Below are positions 33,776 to 42,323 of a stretch of 64,000 nt of DNA, piece by piece. The notes beneath the pieces were generated by a model. The model was not told the origin of the DNA. It saw nothing but the letters and a program-made list of their open reading frames with translations, and did not search any database. The DNA is taken from assembly GCA_041690495.1 (NCBI GenBank), contig JAWLHE010000003.1, positions 248,001 to 312,000 of the forward strand, read 5' to 3'. The position numbers and the translations under genes were made by a program. The DNA comes from DATAAP01 sp041690495 (lineage in GTDB: Bacteria; Pseudomonadota; Alphaproteobacteria; CACIAM-22H2). Every line of letters begins with the position of its first letter. Within the stretch, counting starts at the first letter, position 1.

Positions 33776-34387
33776 ATGAAGCTCTACTACGCGGGAACGT
33801 CGCCGTATGTCCGCAAGGTCGTGGTCATGGCGATGGAGACCGGCCTCGAGAAGAAGATCGAGCGGGTTCCGACCTCGGTCGTGCCGACGCAGCCGAACCG
33901 GGATCTGGCCAAGGACAACCCGCTGATGAAGCTGCCGACGCTGATCACGGATGACGGCATGCCGCTCTACGATTCCTATGTCATCTGCGATTATCTCGAT
34001 TCGCTGCACAAGGGAGAGAAGCTGATCCCGCCGTCCGGGCCGGCGCGCTGGAACGTGCTCCGTATCCATGCGCTCGCCTCCGGCCTGACCGACGCCGGCA
34101 TCCTGTCCCGCTACGAGAACATGTTCCATGAGGAGGGAAAGCGCTCTGAACCTTGGCTTCAGGGTCAGTTCGCCAAGATCAATCAGGGGCTGGACGAGCT
34201 GGAGAACGAGGTCAAGCACCTGGCCGGCCCGCTCACCCTCGCGCAGATCGCGACCGGCTGCTCGATCGGCTGGCTCGAGTTCCGCAAGCCCACCGGCGAC
34301 ATTCGTCAGGGCCGGCCGAAGCTGATGGCCTGGTACGACGAGTTCGTGAAGCGGCCCTCGATGCAGGCAACCATGCCGAAGGCATGA
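33776..34387 (+). CDS. Glutathione S-transferase family protein
   Basis: A cytosolic GST fold of 203 residues. The N-terminal thioredoxin-like domain begins MKLYYAGTSPYVRKV, with Ser/Tyr at the catalytic position and PTLITDDGMPLYDSYVICDYL as the glutathione-binding cis-Pro and DS region. The C-terminal helical domain has LTLAQIATGCSIGWLEFR. It follows gloB and overlaps the cupin gene by ATGA, so all three are probably one transcript. The exact substrate is unknown. Confidence 0.92.
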   Translation: MKLYYAGTSPYVRKVVVMAMETGLEKKIERVPTSVVPTQPNRDLAKDNPLMKLPTLITDDGMPLYDSYVICDYLDSLHKGEKLIPPSGPARWNVLRIHALASGLTDAGILSRYENMFHEEGKRSEPWLQGQFAKINQGLDELENEVKHLAGPLTLAQIATGCSIGWLEFRKPTGDIRQGRPKLMAWYDEFVKRPSMQATMPKA

Positions 34388-34803
34388 GCGCTGCCGCGAT
34401 CATCCGCGCCCTCGACCTGAAGCCGCATCCCGAAGGCGGGCATTATCGCGAGACCTTCCGGCACACGCCGCCGGACGGAGGGCGCGGCGCGATGACCGCG
34501 ATCTACTACCTGCTGCAGGCCGGCGAGGTTTCGGCCTGGCACCGCGTCGATGCGGCGGAGATCTGGCATTTCTATGCCGGCTCGCCGCTGCATCTCACCT
34601 TGTCGCGCGACGGGCGCGACACGGAATCGGTCGCGCTGGGACCGGACGTCACGGCCGGCGAACGCCCGCAGGCTGTCGTGCCGCCGGGCTGCTGGCAATC
34701 GGCGAAATGCCTTGGCGCATGGACGCTGGCCGGGTGCACGGTCGGCCCCGCATTCGAGTTTTCCGGATTCGAGCTCGCGCCGCGCGCGTGGATGCCGGGC
34801 TAG
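34384..34803 (+). CDS. Cupin-fold protein (DUF985-like)
   Basis: A small beta-barrel protein of 139 residues. It has the family pattern LDLKPHPEGGHYRETFR at the start, AIYYLLQAGEVSAWHRVDAAEIWHFYAG in the first cupin motif and AVVPPGCWQSAK in the second. Related proteins include plant and bacterial DUF985 cupins of uncertain catalytic role. ATG 34384 overlaps the GST stop. The 3' end overlaps a convergent transporter gene by four bases. Confidence 0.9.
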   Translation: MSAAAIIRALDLKPHPEGGHYRETFRHTPPDGGRGAMTAIYYLLQAGEVSAWHRVDAAEIWHFYAGSPLHLTLSRDGRDTESVALGPDVTAGERPQAVVPPGCWQSAKCLGAWTLAGCTVGPAFEFSGFELAPRAWMPG

Positions 34804-35684
34804 CGCGTCTTCCACAGCTCGCGCGAGGCCAGCATGGCGCCGCCGACGATGAGCAGGCAGGCGACCGCCAGCCTGACGCTCGGCTCGGCACGGCCGAACA
34901 CGACGAGCAGGATGGTCGACAGCAGCGGCGCCATGTATGAAAGCGCGCCAAGCGACCTGATGTCGCCGCGCTTGACCCCGAAGTCCCAGAGGTAAAACGC
35001 CGCGCCGACCGGTCCGAGCCCCAGACCAATCACGGCCAGCCATTCGCTTCCCTGGGGAATGTAGGTGCGCTCGAAGACGAGATGCGCCATGAACGCGAGC
35101 AAGGCTGTCGCGCCGCAGAACCCGCCGACGGCGTCGGTCGGAACCTCGCGCACGCGCCGTGACAGGACGGAATAGCTGGACCACGTCAGCGCCGCACCGA
35201 GAGCGGCAAGGTAGCCTGCGGCGTACTCAGGGCGCACGCCGGCCGACCCGCCGCCGATCAGGACAACGCAGCCGATCAGGCCCGCGAAGGTCCCCGCCAA
35301 GTGCCACCAGCGCAGCCTCTCGCCTGGCAGCAGGCCGGAAAACACGACGATGAGCAGCGGCCAAAGGTAATTGAGAAGGTTGGCCTCGACCGGCGGCGCC
35401 AAGGCAAGGGCCGCGAAGTACATCGCATGGTAGCCGAACAGCCCGCCGATCCCGAGCGCCCACACGCGCCAAGGCTGGTCGAGGTGCCGGCCGATCGGCT
35501 CGCGCGCCCCGATCCATTTGATGAGCGCCAGGGCAAAGGCAAGCGCGAAAGCCATCGCCGTCATCTGGAACGGCGGCACCGGACCGGCCAGAGTTGTCAG
35601 CAACGCCAGCGAGGCCCACAGAAGGATCGCCCCAAAGCCGATCAGCGTGGCGCGGCGCGGCGTCAGGATATCTGCTGTCTTCAT
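34800..35684 (-). CDS. EamA/DMT-family transporter
   Basis: An inner-membrane drug/metabolite transporter of 294 residues with ten predicted helices in two EamA repeats. Diagnostic stretches are FGAILLWASLALLTTLAG, ANLLNYLWPLLIVVFSGLL, AALTWSSYSVLSRR and ALSYMAPLLSTILLVVFG. The substrate is unknown; relatives export amino acids or metabolites. It runs convergent to the gloB-GST-cupin unit, and its stop overlaps the cupin stop region. Confidence 0.9.
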   Translation of the reverse strand: MKTADILTPRRATLIGFGAILLWASLALLTTLAGPVPPFQMTAMAFALAFALALIKWIGAREPIGRHLDQPWRVWALGIGGLFGYHAMYFAALALAPPVEANLLNYLWPLLIVVFSGLLPGERLRWWHLAGTFAGLIGCVVLIGGGSAGVRPEYAAGYLAALGAALTWSSYSVLSRRVREVPTDAVGGFCGATALLAFMAHLVFERTYIPQGSEWLAVIGLGLGPVGAAFYLWDFGVKRGDIRSLGALSYMAPLLSTILLVVFGRAEPSVRLAVACLLIVGGAMLASRELWKTR

Positions 35685-35893
35685 GGATCGTATGGCTCTG
35701 GGCTCGCGAGGCCGTGCCTGAGCATTGGCAGGCTCCTCGCTGATTGCGGGGGAATGTCAGCCTTGAGGAAAAGGGAAGGCCCCGACATTCGGATCGCCGG
35801 CGCCGTCGCGGCCGTCCATGACGACGCGCGCAGCACTCGTACGACCGATGAGGCGCCGGTTTCCGCTTCACATAGCGCAATGCATCGATGCAG

Positions 35894-36301
35894 TCACCGT
35901 TCGCGGTTCGCCTCGAACGCGGCGTCCACCTCGACCCGATAGCCATTTGCAAGGCTGTTGGTCTCATTGGCCATGCCGACCACGGCCATCACCTCGCCCA
36001 GCATGTCGTCGGTCATTCCCGCCTTGCGGGCGCTTGCGGTATGCGATGCGACGCAATACGCGCAGCCATTCGTGGCGCTGACGGCCAGATAGATCATCTC
36101 CTTCGTCAGGGGATCGAGCGCACCCGGCGCCATCACCTGCTTCACGCCCTCCCAGGTGCGCTTCAGGGTCGGCGGATGGTGCGCCAGCACCTTCCAGAAA
36201 TTGTTGATCCAGTCGATCCCGCGGGTCCGCATGATGTCGTCATAGACGGCGCGGACTTCCGGACCGGCATCGGCGTATTCGACGGGTTCTACGGACGGCA
36301 T
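35894..36301 (-). CDS. Carboxymuconolactone decarboxylase/AhpD-like protein
   Basis: A 135-residue all-helical protein with the AhpD-type motif NGCAYCVASHTASA, holding the redox pair Cys-x-x-Cys and the downstream His. Such proteins act as peroxidase partners or small-molecule decarboxylases; the motif points to a thiol-redox role. ATG 36301 follows GAGAGG, and the gene starts eight bases after the phaB stop on the same strand, so it is almost certainly co-transcribed with phaB. The reason for that coupling is unclear. Confidence 0.88.
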   Translation of the reverse strand: MPSVEPVEYADAGPEVRAVYDDIMRTRGIDWINNFWKVLAHHPPTLKRTWEGVKQVMAPGALDPLTKEMIYLAVSATNGCAYCVASHTASARKAGMTDDMLGEVMAVVGMANETNSLANGYRVEVDAAFEANRER

Positions 36302-36309
36302 GAAGCCTC

Positions 36310-37035
36310 TCAGTACATGTGCTGGCCGCCGTTGATCGACAGAGTCGACCCGGTGATGAAACCGGCGTCGTCGGCGACCAGGAAAAGCACGCCGCGTGCG
36401 ATTTCGTCCGCTTTGCCGAGGCGACCGACCGGAATGCGTGCGACGATCTTCTCCAGCACGTTGGGCGGCACCGCGCGGACCATATCGGTGTCGATATAGC
36501 CAGGAGCAATCGCGTTGACGGTGATGTTCTTGGCAGCACCCTCCTGCGCCAGCGCCTTGGTGAATCCGTGGATGCCCGACTTCGCCGCCGCGTAGTTCAC
36601 CTGGCCGTACTGGCCGGCCTGGCCGTTGATCGAGCCGATATTGACGATGCGGCCGAAATTGCGCTCGCGCATCGAATCGATGACGCACCGGCACATGTTG
36701 AAGCACGATGACAGGTTCGTCTGGATCACGGCGTTCCACTGCTCGAACGTCATGCGATGGATGGTGCCGTCGCGCGTGATTCCCGCATTGTTGACCAGCA
36801 CGTCGATCGGGCCGAGATCCGCGGCGATGCGCCTGACCGACTCCCCGCATGCCTTGAAGTCGCTGACGTCGAATTTGTAGACCGAGATTCCGGTCTCTGC
36901 CTTGAACTTGTTCGCAACCTCGTCGTTGCCGCCGTAACTTGCGGCCACCTTGTATCCGGCCTTCTTGAGCGCAGTGGAGATGGCCGCGCCGATGCCGCGC
37001 GTACCGCCCGTCACTATCGCAACCCGTCCTGTCAT
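36310..37035 (-). CDS. phaB: Acetoacetyl-CoA reductase
   Basis: NADPH-dependent reduction of acetoacetyl-CoA to (R)-3-hydroxybutyryl-CoA, the monomer for polyhydroxybutyrate. 241 residues, short-chain dehydrogenase fold: cofactor motif TGGTRGIGAAI, NNAGITRDGTIHRM, the catalytic Ser in NIGSINGQAGQYGQ, Tyr/Lys in NYAAAKSG, and APGYIDTDMVRAVP. ATG 37035 follows GGGAGAG and starts the conserved TGRVAIVTGG. It lies downstream of phaA, but a strong terminator separates the two, so it needs its own promoter or read-through. Confidence 0.96.
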   Translation of the reverse strand: MTGRVAIVTGGTRGIGAAISTALKKAGYKVAASYGGNDEVANKFKAETGISVYKFDVSDFKACGESVRRIAADLGPIDVLVNNAGITRDGTIHRMTFEQWNAVIQTNLSSCFNMCRCVIDSMRERNFGRIVNIGSINGQAGQYGQVNYAAAKSGIHGFTKALAQEGAAKNITVNAIAPGYIDTDMVRAVPPNVLEKIVARIPVGRLGKADEIARGVLFLVADDAGFITGSTLSINGGQHMY

Positions 37036-37120
37036 TTTGGCTCTCCCTGCTCCTGAACCCGGTTCGACCGGGATTTCACGCAAGCGGCTGATCAAAGCAC
37101 AAGCGCGACCGCCTGAAAAG

Positions 37121-37147
37121 AAAAGGCCGGCACGAGGCCGGCCTTTT
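37121..37147 (-). terminator. Intrinsic terminator after phaA
   Basis: GGCCGGC (37125-37131) and GCCGGCC (37137-37143) form a perfect stem around ACGAG. Read on the minus strand the hairpin is followed by TTTTCTTTTC, and A/T runs lie on both sides. It starts 25 bases after the phaA stop. Confidence 0.85.
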
Positions 37148-37171
37148 CCGCCTGAACCGGCCCAGGCAGCT

Positions 37172-38347
37172 TCATCCGCGCTCCACGCACATCGCGATGC
37201 CCATGCCGCCGCCGATGCAAAGGGTGGCGAGGCCACGGCGAACATTGCGGCGCTGCATCTCGTGCAGCAGAGTCGTCAGCACGCGCGCGCCCGAAGCGCC
37301 AATCGGGTGGCCGAGTGCGATCGCGCCGCCATTGACGTTGACCTTGCTGGTGTCCCAGCCGAGATCCTTGTTCACCGCGCAGGCCTGGGCGGCGAACGCC
37401 TCGTTGGCCTCGATCAGGTCGAGATCGGCGGCCGACCAGCCCGCCTTCTTGAGCGCCGCGCGCGAGGCCGGAATCGGGCCCGTGCCCATTACGGCAGGAT
37501 CGACGCCGCTAGTCGCCCACGAGACAATGCGGGCAAGCGGCTTGATCCCGCGCTTGGCCGCATCGGCGTCGGTCATCAGAACGACCGCCGCAGCGCCGTC
37601 GTTTATGCCCGAGGCATTGCCGGCGGTAACGGTGCCGTTCTTGTCGAAGGCGGGCCGCAGCTTCTTCAACGCGTCGAGGGTCGTCCCGTGCTTGGGGTAT
37701 TCGTCGGCATCGACCACCACCTCGCCCTTGCGGGTCGAGATCCTGACCGGGACGATCTCGTCCGTGAACCGGCCCGCCTTCTGCGCCGCCTCGGCCTTCT
37801 GCTGCGAGGACAGGGCAAATCCGTCCTGCTCGTCACGCGTGATCTGCCAGCGTTGCGCGACGTTCTCGGCAGTGTTGCCCATGTGGTAGCCGTTGAAGGC
37901 GTCCCACAGCCCGTCCTTGATCATGGTGTCGACGAGTTCGGCATTGCCCATCTTCACGCCATTGCGCAGATGCATGCAGTGCGGCGCCTGGCTCATGCTC
38001 TCCTGACCGCCGGCGACAACGATCTCGCTGTCGCCGACCTTGATGGCCTGAAAGCCAAGCGCCACCGCGCGCAAGCCCGAGCCGCAGAGCTGGTTGATGC
38101 CGTATGCGGTCTTCTCGACCGGGATGCCGGCGGCGATTGCAGCCTGCCGCGCGGGGTTCTGCCCCTCGCCCGCGGTCAGAATCTGGCCCAGGATGACTTC
38201 GGAGACCTCGCCGGGCTCCACCTTGGCACGCTTCATGGCCTCGACGATCGCGGCCGTACCGAGGTAATGGGCCGGAACGCTGCTCAGCGCGCCATTGAAG
38301 CTGCCGACCGGCGTCCGGGCAGCGGCGGCGATAACGATCTCGGTCAT
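37172..38347 (-). CDS. phaA: Acetyl-CoA acetyltransferase (beta-ketothiolase)
   Basis: Condenses two acetyl-CoA to acetoacetyl-CoA for polyhydroxybutyrate synthesis. 391 residues. It has the acyl-enzyme cysteine in NQLCGSGLRAVALG, SMSQAPH, NANEAFA-type EANEAFAAQ, the HPIGASGARV histidine motif and the second cysteine in LATLCIGGGMG. ATG 38347 follows AGGAGAA. It is directly downstream of the PhaC-like gene and ends at a strong terminator before phaB. Confidence 0.97.
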   Translation of the reverse strand: MTEIVIAAAARTPVGSFNGALSSVPAHYLGTAAIVEAMKRAKVEPGEVSEVILGQILTAGEGQNPARQAAIAAGIPVEKTAYGINQLCGSGLRAVALGFQAIKVGDSEIVVAGGQESMSQAPHCMHLRNGVKMGNAELVDTMIKDGLWDAFNGYHMGNTAENVAQRWQITRDEQDGFALSSQQKAEAAQKAGRFTDEIVPVRISTRKGEVVVDADEYPKHGTTLDALKKLRPAFDKNGTVTAGNASGINDGAAAVVLMTDADAAKRGIKPLARIVSWATSGVDPAVMGTGPIPASRAALKKAGWSAADLDLIEANEAFAAQACAVNKDLGWDTSKVNVNGGAIALGHPIGASGARVLTTLLHEMQRRNVRRGLATLCIGGGMGIAMCVERG

Positions 38348-38405
38348 CGCGGTTCTCCTGTGTTTAGGGGTTCGCCGCCTTCGCTGCGGCGCAGCATTGA
38401 CTAGT

Positions 38406-39548
38406 TTATAGGCCGGCCGGTTTGGGCGTGGCAAGGCGCCCAGCCAGCCAAGCCACGATCTCCGGCCAGAGCTCCACGGGCGCCCGGTTGCTCGCCACCA
38501 TGCCGATATGGCCGAACGGCGCGGTCACCACGGTTGCGCCCTCGATCGATTGCGCAAGGCGCCGCGCCGAGGGCGGCGGGACGATGCGATCCTGTTCGGG
38601 AACCACGACCAGGGCCGGTACAGTGACTTCTTCCGGGCGTATGGCCTGTCCCGCGACTTGCCATTCGCCCCGCGCCGGCGTGTTCTCGCCGTACCATCCG
38701 AGCAGGCATTCCCGCGCCACAGGCGCTGCCATCGGCACGCCGTCGTTGAGCCAGTCCTCGAGGGCGACGAACTCGCGGGCCCGCTCGCTGTCCGGATCCA
38801 GGCGGGCAAAAGCGCGGAACTTGCGCACGACGAGGAACGGATCGAGGGCGGCGAACAGCCCCTGCAGGAGATCGGTAGGCACCGCGCCGATCCGCTCGAA
38901 TAGCGGCAGCGACGGCGCGATTGCCCTGGCCACGCCGCGCCCGAGCTCGGCCTTGTCGGCGTGGAAGTCCCATGGAGTCGCCAGAAGCACCAGGCCAGCG
39001 ACGTCACCTGGCCGGATCCGCGCCAGTGCCAGCGCCAGGAGCCCACCCATGCAATAGCCGATCAGGACCGGGCGTCGCCCGGTCAGCGCCATGACGTGAT
39101 CAAGCGCGGCCCCGAGCCGGCCGGCAATGTATGCCGTGAGGCCGAACGCGCGCTCGGCTGGTCCCGGAGCGTCCCAGTCGACAAGGAACGGACGGAATCC
39201 CGCCGCGGCGAGGCTGCGCATCAGGCTGCGCCCCGCCCACAGATCGAGGATGTAGCCCCGATTGACGAGCGAGGGCACCACCAGCAGCGGCGCCGCAGCA
39301 TCGGAAGCCCCGCTGCCATAGTCCAGCAGGCGGGTCGTGCCCTGGCGCCAGACCGCCGCAGGTGCCGAAAGGTCGCGGCGATAGGGGTGATGCCGGTAAC
39401 GGCTTATGCCGCGATCGAGTTCGTCCAGGCGCAGGCGGACCTCGCGGACGACGGCGCGGCCAAACGCCTCAGGATCGGCCCCGGCGAGCTCGCGGCCGAG
39501 CGCCGCGGCCTGGTCTCGCAGGCTCGGATGCCATGGCAGCCCCGCCAC
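38406..39548 (-). CDS. phaC: PHA synthase-like alpha/beta hydrolase (PhaC type)
   Basis: A polymerase-type alpha/beta hydrolase of about 380 residues. The active-site block is VLIGYCMGGLLAL, where Cys replaces the lipase Ser as in PHA synthases. The Asp lies in VVPEQDRIVPPPS and the His in APFGHIGMVAS. Segments LLVVPSLVNRGYILDL and DWDAPGPAERAFGL are also synthase-like. Its length fits the class III catalytic subunit (~355) better than class I (~560-600). The N-terminal frame stays open to 39707, but that part overlaps the PhaE-like gene; GTG 39548 is a reasonable start. It is in operon order PhaE-like, this gene, phaA. Whether it polymerises or depolymerises PHA is not certain. Confidence 0.72.
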   Translation of the reverse strand: MAGLPWHPSLRDQAAALGRELAGADPEAFGRAVVREVRLRLDELDRGISRYRHHPYRRDLSAPAAVWRQGTTRLLDYGSGASDAAAPLLVVPSLVNRGYILDLWAGRSLMRSLAAAGFRPFLVDWDAPGPAERAFGLTAYIAGRLGAALDHVMALTGRRPVLIGYCMGGLLALALARIRPGDVAGLVLLATPWDFHADKAELGRGVARAIAPSLPLFERIGAVPTDLLQGLFAALDPFLVVRKFRAFARLDPDSERAREFVALEDWLNDGVPMAAPVARECLLGWYGENTPARGEWQVAGQAIRPEEVTVPALVVVPEQDRIVPPPSARRLAQSIEGATVVTAPFGHIGMVASNRAPVELWPEIVAWLAGRLATPKPAGL

Positions 39549-39891
39549 CGCTCCGTTCCGCGGACTCGACCCGCGCAATCCGCTGCTCGAGAGCGGCAAG
39601 GCGGTCGCGCAGTTGAGCCAGGTCGTCACCGCCGTTGCAAGATGAAGGCCGAGCGGACGCGGTCCCATCCGGCGCGGTGGATTCGGAGCAGGATCGACGG
39701 GCGCCATCGGTTTCCTGTGTTGCAGCGCTGGCCCAGAGCGACATCATACCCGCAGGGCCGATCGTCATGGCCTGGACAAGCCGGCCCATGAGTTCCGAAA
39801 CCTCGGGATCGCCTGCCATCGCCGCCACCTGTTCCTGCCAGAGATCGAGGTAACGGCGCGCGAGCGCGTCAAAATCGGGAGGCTCAGCCAT
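39469..39891 (-). CDS. PhaE-like/phasin-like small protein upstream of the PHA synthase
   Basis: A 140-residue protein. The N-terminus has a helical FDALARRYLDLWQEQVAAMA followed by DPEVSELMGRLVQAM, like the start of PhaE subunits. After a variable Ser/Thr-rich linker comes a short coiled coil (DDLAQLRDRLAALEQRIARV) and a basic tail. Class III PHA synthases need PhaE with PhaC; this protein is much shorter than classical PhaE, so the assignment is an inference from position and pattern. Its 3' end overlaps the PhaC-like gene by about 80 bases in another frame. The start is 65 bases from the divergent phaR. Confidence 0.6.
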   Translation of the reverse strand: MAEPPDFDALARRYLDLWQEQVAAMAGDPEVSELMGRLVQAMTIGPAGMMSLWASAATQETDGARRSCSESTAPDGTASARPSSCNGGDDLAQLRDRLAALEQRIARVESAERSGGGAAMASEPARPGRGARPRARRGRS

Positions 39892-39956
39892 TGTTGGCGA
39901 CTATATCCTGTTGCTACGGCCCTTGCCAGCCAGCGCGCCGCGATGCAACATAGGGC

Positions 39957-40595
39957 ATGACGCCAGAACCTACTGAGCAGCCTAAGGATGCGCCGGGCGA
40001 CAATGCCGAGAGCGCTTCGCCCAAGGTCAAGATCAAGAAATACGCGAACCGAAGGCTCTACAACACCGCGACGAGCAGCTATGTAACGCTCGACCACCTT
40101 TGCCAGATGGTGAAGGAAGGCACCGAGTTCGTCGTCCACGATGCCAAGACCGGCGAGGACATCACGCGCTCGGTCCTCACCCAGATCATCGTCGAGGAGG
40201 AAGCAAAGGGGCAGAACCTGCTTCCCGTGAGCTTCCTGCGCCAGCTCATCTCATTCTACGGCGACAACCTGCAGGCGCTCGTGCCGCGCTATCTCGACTA
40301 CACGATGGGAACTTTCGCGCGCAATCAGGAGCAGATGCGCCAGTACATGACCGACGCGTTCGGCGGGCTGTTCCCCTTCGGCCGCGAGATGGAGGAAATG
40401 GGCAAGCAGAACCTGGCCCTCTTCCAGAACGCAATGAAGACGATGTTCACGCCGTTCGCGCTCAACGTTCCGGGCGAGACGAAAGGCGAGGGCGCGCCGG
40501 GCGAGGACAAGAAGCCTGGCCCCGGAAGCATCGACGAGCTGCGCGCGCAGATGGCCGCCATGCAGAAGCGGCTCGACGACCTTACAAAGAAATAG
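39957..40595 (+). CDS. phaR: Polyhydroxyalkanoate synthesis repressor PhaR
   Basis: A DNA- and PHB-binding repressor of phasin and PHB genes. 212 residues. The signature PHB-accumulation regulatory domain is at residues ~22-85: VKIKKYANRRLYNTATSSYV, then TLDHLCQMVKEGTEFVVHDA and LTQIIVEEEAKGQ. It is followed by a helical region (NQEQMRQYMTDAFGGLFPFG) and a coiled-coil end. It is divergent from the PhaE-like/PhaC-like/phaA genes, so the 65-base gap is the likely place for autoregulation. Confidence 0.95.
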   Translation: MTPEPTEQPKDAPGDNAESASPKVKIKKYANRRLYNTATSSYVTLDHLCQMVKEGTEFVVHDAKTGEDITRSVLTQIIVEEEAKGQNLLPVSFLRQLISFYGDNLQALVPRYLDYTMGTFARNQEQMRQYMTDAFGGLFPFGREMEEMGKQNLALFQNAMKTMFTPFALNVPGETKGEGAPGEDKKPGPGSIDELRAQMAAMQKRLDDLTKK

Positions 40596-40604
40596 CGGGC
40601 GCCG

Positions 40605-42323
40605 TCAGGCCACGGGGCGGGGCGGCGGCAAGATGCCGCCATGCACGAGCGCCAGCCGCGGCGCGGCGCGCTCGAGCCACGGCCGGTCGACGGACGGACG
40701 CCCGAACAGGTATCCCTGCAGGAAGCGCACGCCGCGGCGCGTGAGGTGCGCCGCATCGGCGGCCGTCTCGACGCACTCGGCAACGGTGGCGAGCCCGAAG
40801 CCCTCGGCCAGTCCGAGCAGCGTGCGGATGAACAGCTGGTTGTCGACATTGTCGGCGAGGCCACGCACGAACGAGCCGTCGATCTTGACGCCATCCACTG
40901 CGAGCGCCTTGAGATTGCGGAACGACGTGTAGCCGGCGCCGAAATCGTCCAGCGAGACTCGGCAGCCGAGATCGCGCACGGTCCCGACGAAGCGCGCGGT
41001 TTCTTCGATGTCCTGCAGGGCCACCGTCTCCGTGATTTCCACTGTCAGGCGCTCGGCTACGTCGGGCCGGTTCTTGACAAGCGCGATCAGCGCGCGCAGC
41101 CAGCCGCGGTCCGACGCCGTCAGGCCCGAGATGTTCATGGCAAGCCTGACCTGCGAATGCTCGGTCAGCTCCTGCACCGCCAGCTCGAGCGTATGGCGGT
41201 CGATGAGCCGCATGAGCCCGGTCTGCTCGACCACCGGCATGAACGCGCCTGCCGCCAGCAGCGAGCCGTCCTCGCGCCTGAGCCGCAGCAGACATTCGTA
41301 GTGGTCCACCTCGCGGGTCGTCGCCGAGACGATCGGCTGGTAAGCGAAGACGAGGCGACCGGACCTCAGCGCCGCCTGCACCTCCTCCGCAATCGCCACC
41401 GAGCGGCGGCGCACCTCGCGTTGCTCGCCCGAATCGACGAACGGCGCGTAGCAATTGCGGCCGGCATGCTTGGCTTGCTGCATCGCGTCGTCGGCGTGGG
41501 TCATGGCGTCGTGGGCCGTAAGTCCGACGCTGTCGCCGAATGGCACGCCGCCGATCGATACGGTGACGTGAATCGGGCCGTTCGGGGTGTCGAATGGCGC
41601 GTCGCGCGCGATATTGAGGATCTTGTCCGCGGCGGCCGGGACGTGCTCTGCCGGGCAGCGGCTGAGAACGATTCCGAAGCGGTCGCCGCCGAGCCGTCCG
41701 ATCACGTCGGCGGCGCGCAGACAGCGGTCGAGGCGCTGCCCCATGCCCAGGATGATCGCGTCGCCCGTCTCCGACCCATAGGCTTCGTTGATGGGCCCCA
41801 GCTTGTCGATGCCGACAACAAGGTAGGCGCCGGGTGCCGCATAACGCGCGCTGCCGGCAAGCGCATGCTCGAGCGCCGCCTTCAGCCGCGAACGATTGAA
41901 GTGGCCGGTGAGCTGGTCGTAATTGGCAAGGTATTCGAGCTCGCTCTCGCGCTGCTTGCGCGCCGTGATGATGCGCAGAGTGCCGATCATGCGCGCCGGG
42001 CGGCTCTCGATGAAATAGGCGGCGCCGCGATCATGCACCCAGGTCAGCTTGCCGCCCATCCCGCGCAGCCGGTACTCGCAGTCGAAATTCTCGCGCGTGG
42101 TGAAATGCGCGGACATCGCCTTGGCGCGCGCCGCAACGTCCTCGGTATAGATTCGCTCGCTAAACGATTCGCCCGATGACACGTCGATCGGGCCGCCGAA
42201 CACGGAATCGACTCGTCCGACCCAGGTGATCGTGTCGTCGATCAGATCCCAATCGTAGACGACGTCGCCCGACGCGAAGAGCGCCGAATGCAGACGATTA
42301 AGCTGTTCAGACCCGTCAGACAT
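40605..42323 (-). CDS. PAS-GGDEF-EAL protein, probable c-di-GMP phosphodiesterase
   Basis: A 572-residue cytoplasmic protein. A PAS-like domain (about 10-120) is followed by a GGDEF domain whose active motif reads GGDRF (in IGRLGGDRFGIVLS), so cyclase activity is doubtful. The EAL domain has ECLLR for the EAL motif, AMNISG, TVEITETVAL, SLDDFGAGYTSF, VKIDGSFV, AECVET and QGYLFGRP. Most metal- and base-contacting residues of active phosphodiesterases are therefore kept. No membrane helix is seen. It is convergent with phaR (nine bases apart). Its role may be turnover of c-di-GMP in response to a PAS signal. Confidence 0.9.
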   Translation of the reverse strand: MSDGSEQLNRLHSALFASGDVVYDWDLIDDTITWVGRVDSVFGGPIDVSSGESFSERIYTEDVAARAKAMSAHFTTRENFDCEYRLRGMGGKLTWVHDRGAAYFIESRPARMIGTLRIITARKQRESELEYLANYDQLTGHFNRSRLKAALEHALAGSARYAAPGAYLVVGIDKLGPINEAYGSETGDAIILGMGQRLDRCLRAADVIGRLGGDRFGIVLSRCPAEHVPAAADKILNIARDAPFDTPNGPIHVTVSIGGVPFGDSVGLTAHDAMTHADDAMQQAKHAGRNCYAPFVDSGEQREVRRRSVAIAEEVQAALRSGRLVFAYQPIVSATTREVDHYECLLRLRREDGSLLAAGAFMPVVEQTGLMRLIDRHTLELAVQELTEHSQVRLAMNISGLTASDRGWLRALIALVKNRPDVAERLTVEITETVALQDIEETARFVGTVRDLGCRVSLDDFGAGYTSFRNLKALAVDGVKIDGSFVRGLADNVDNQLFIRTLLGLAEGFGLATVAECVETAADAAHLTRRGVRFLQGYLFGRPSVDRPWLERAAPRLALVHGGILPPPRPVA

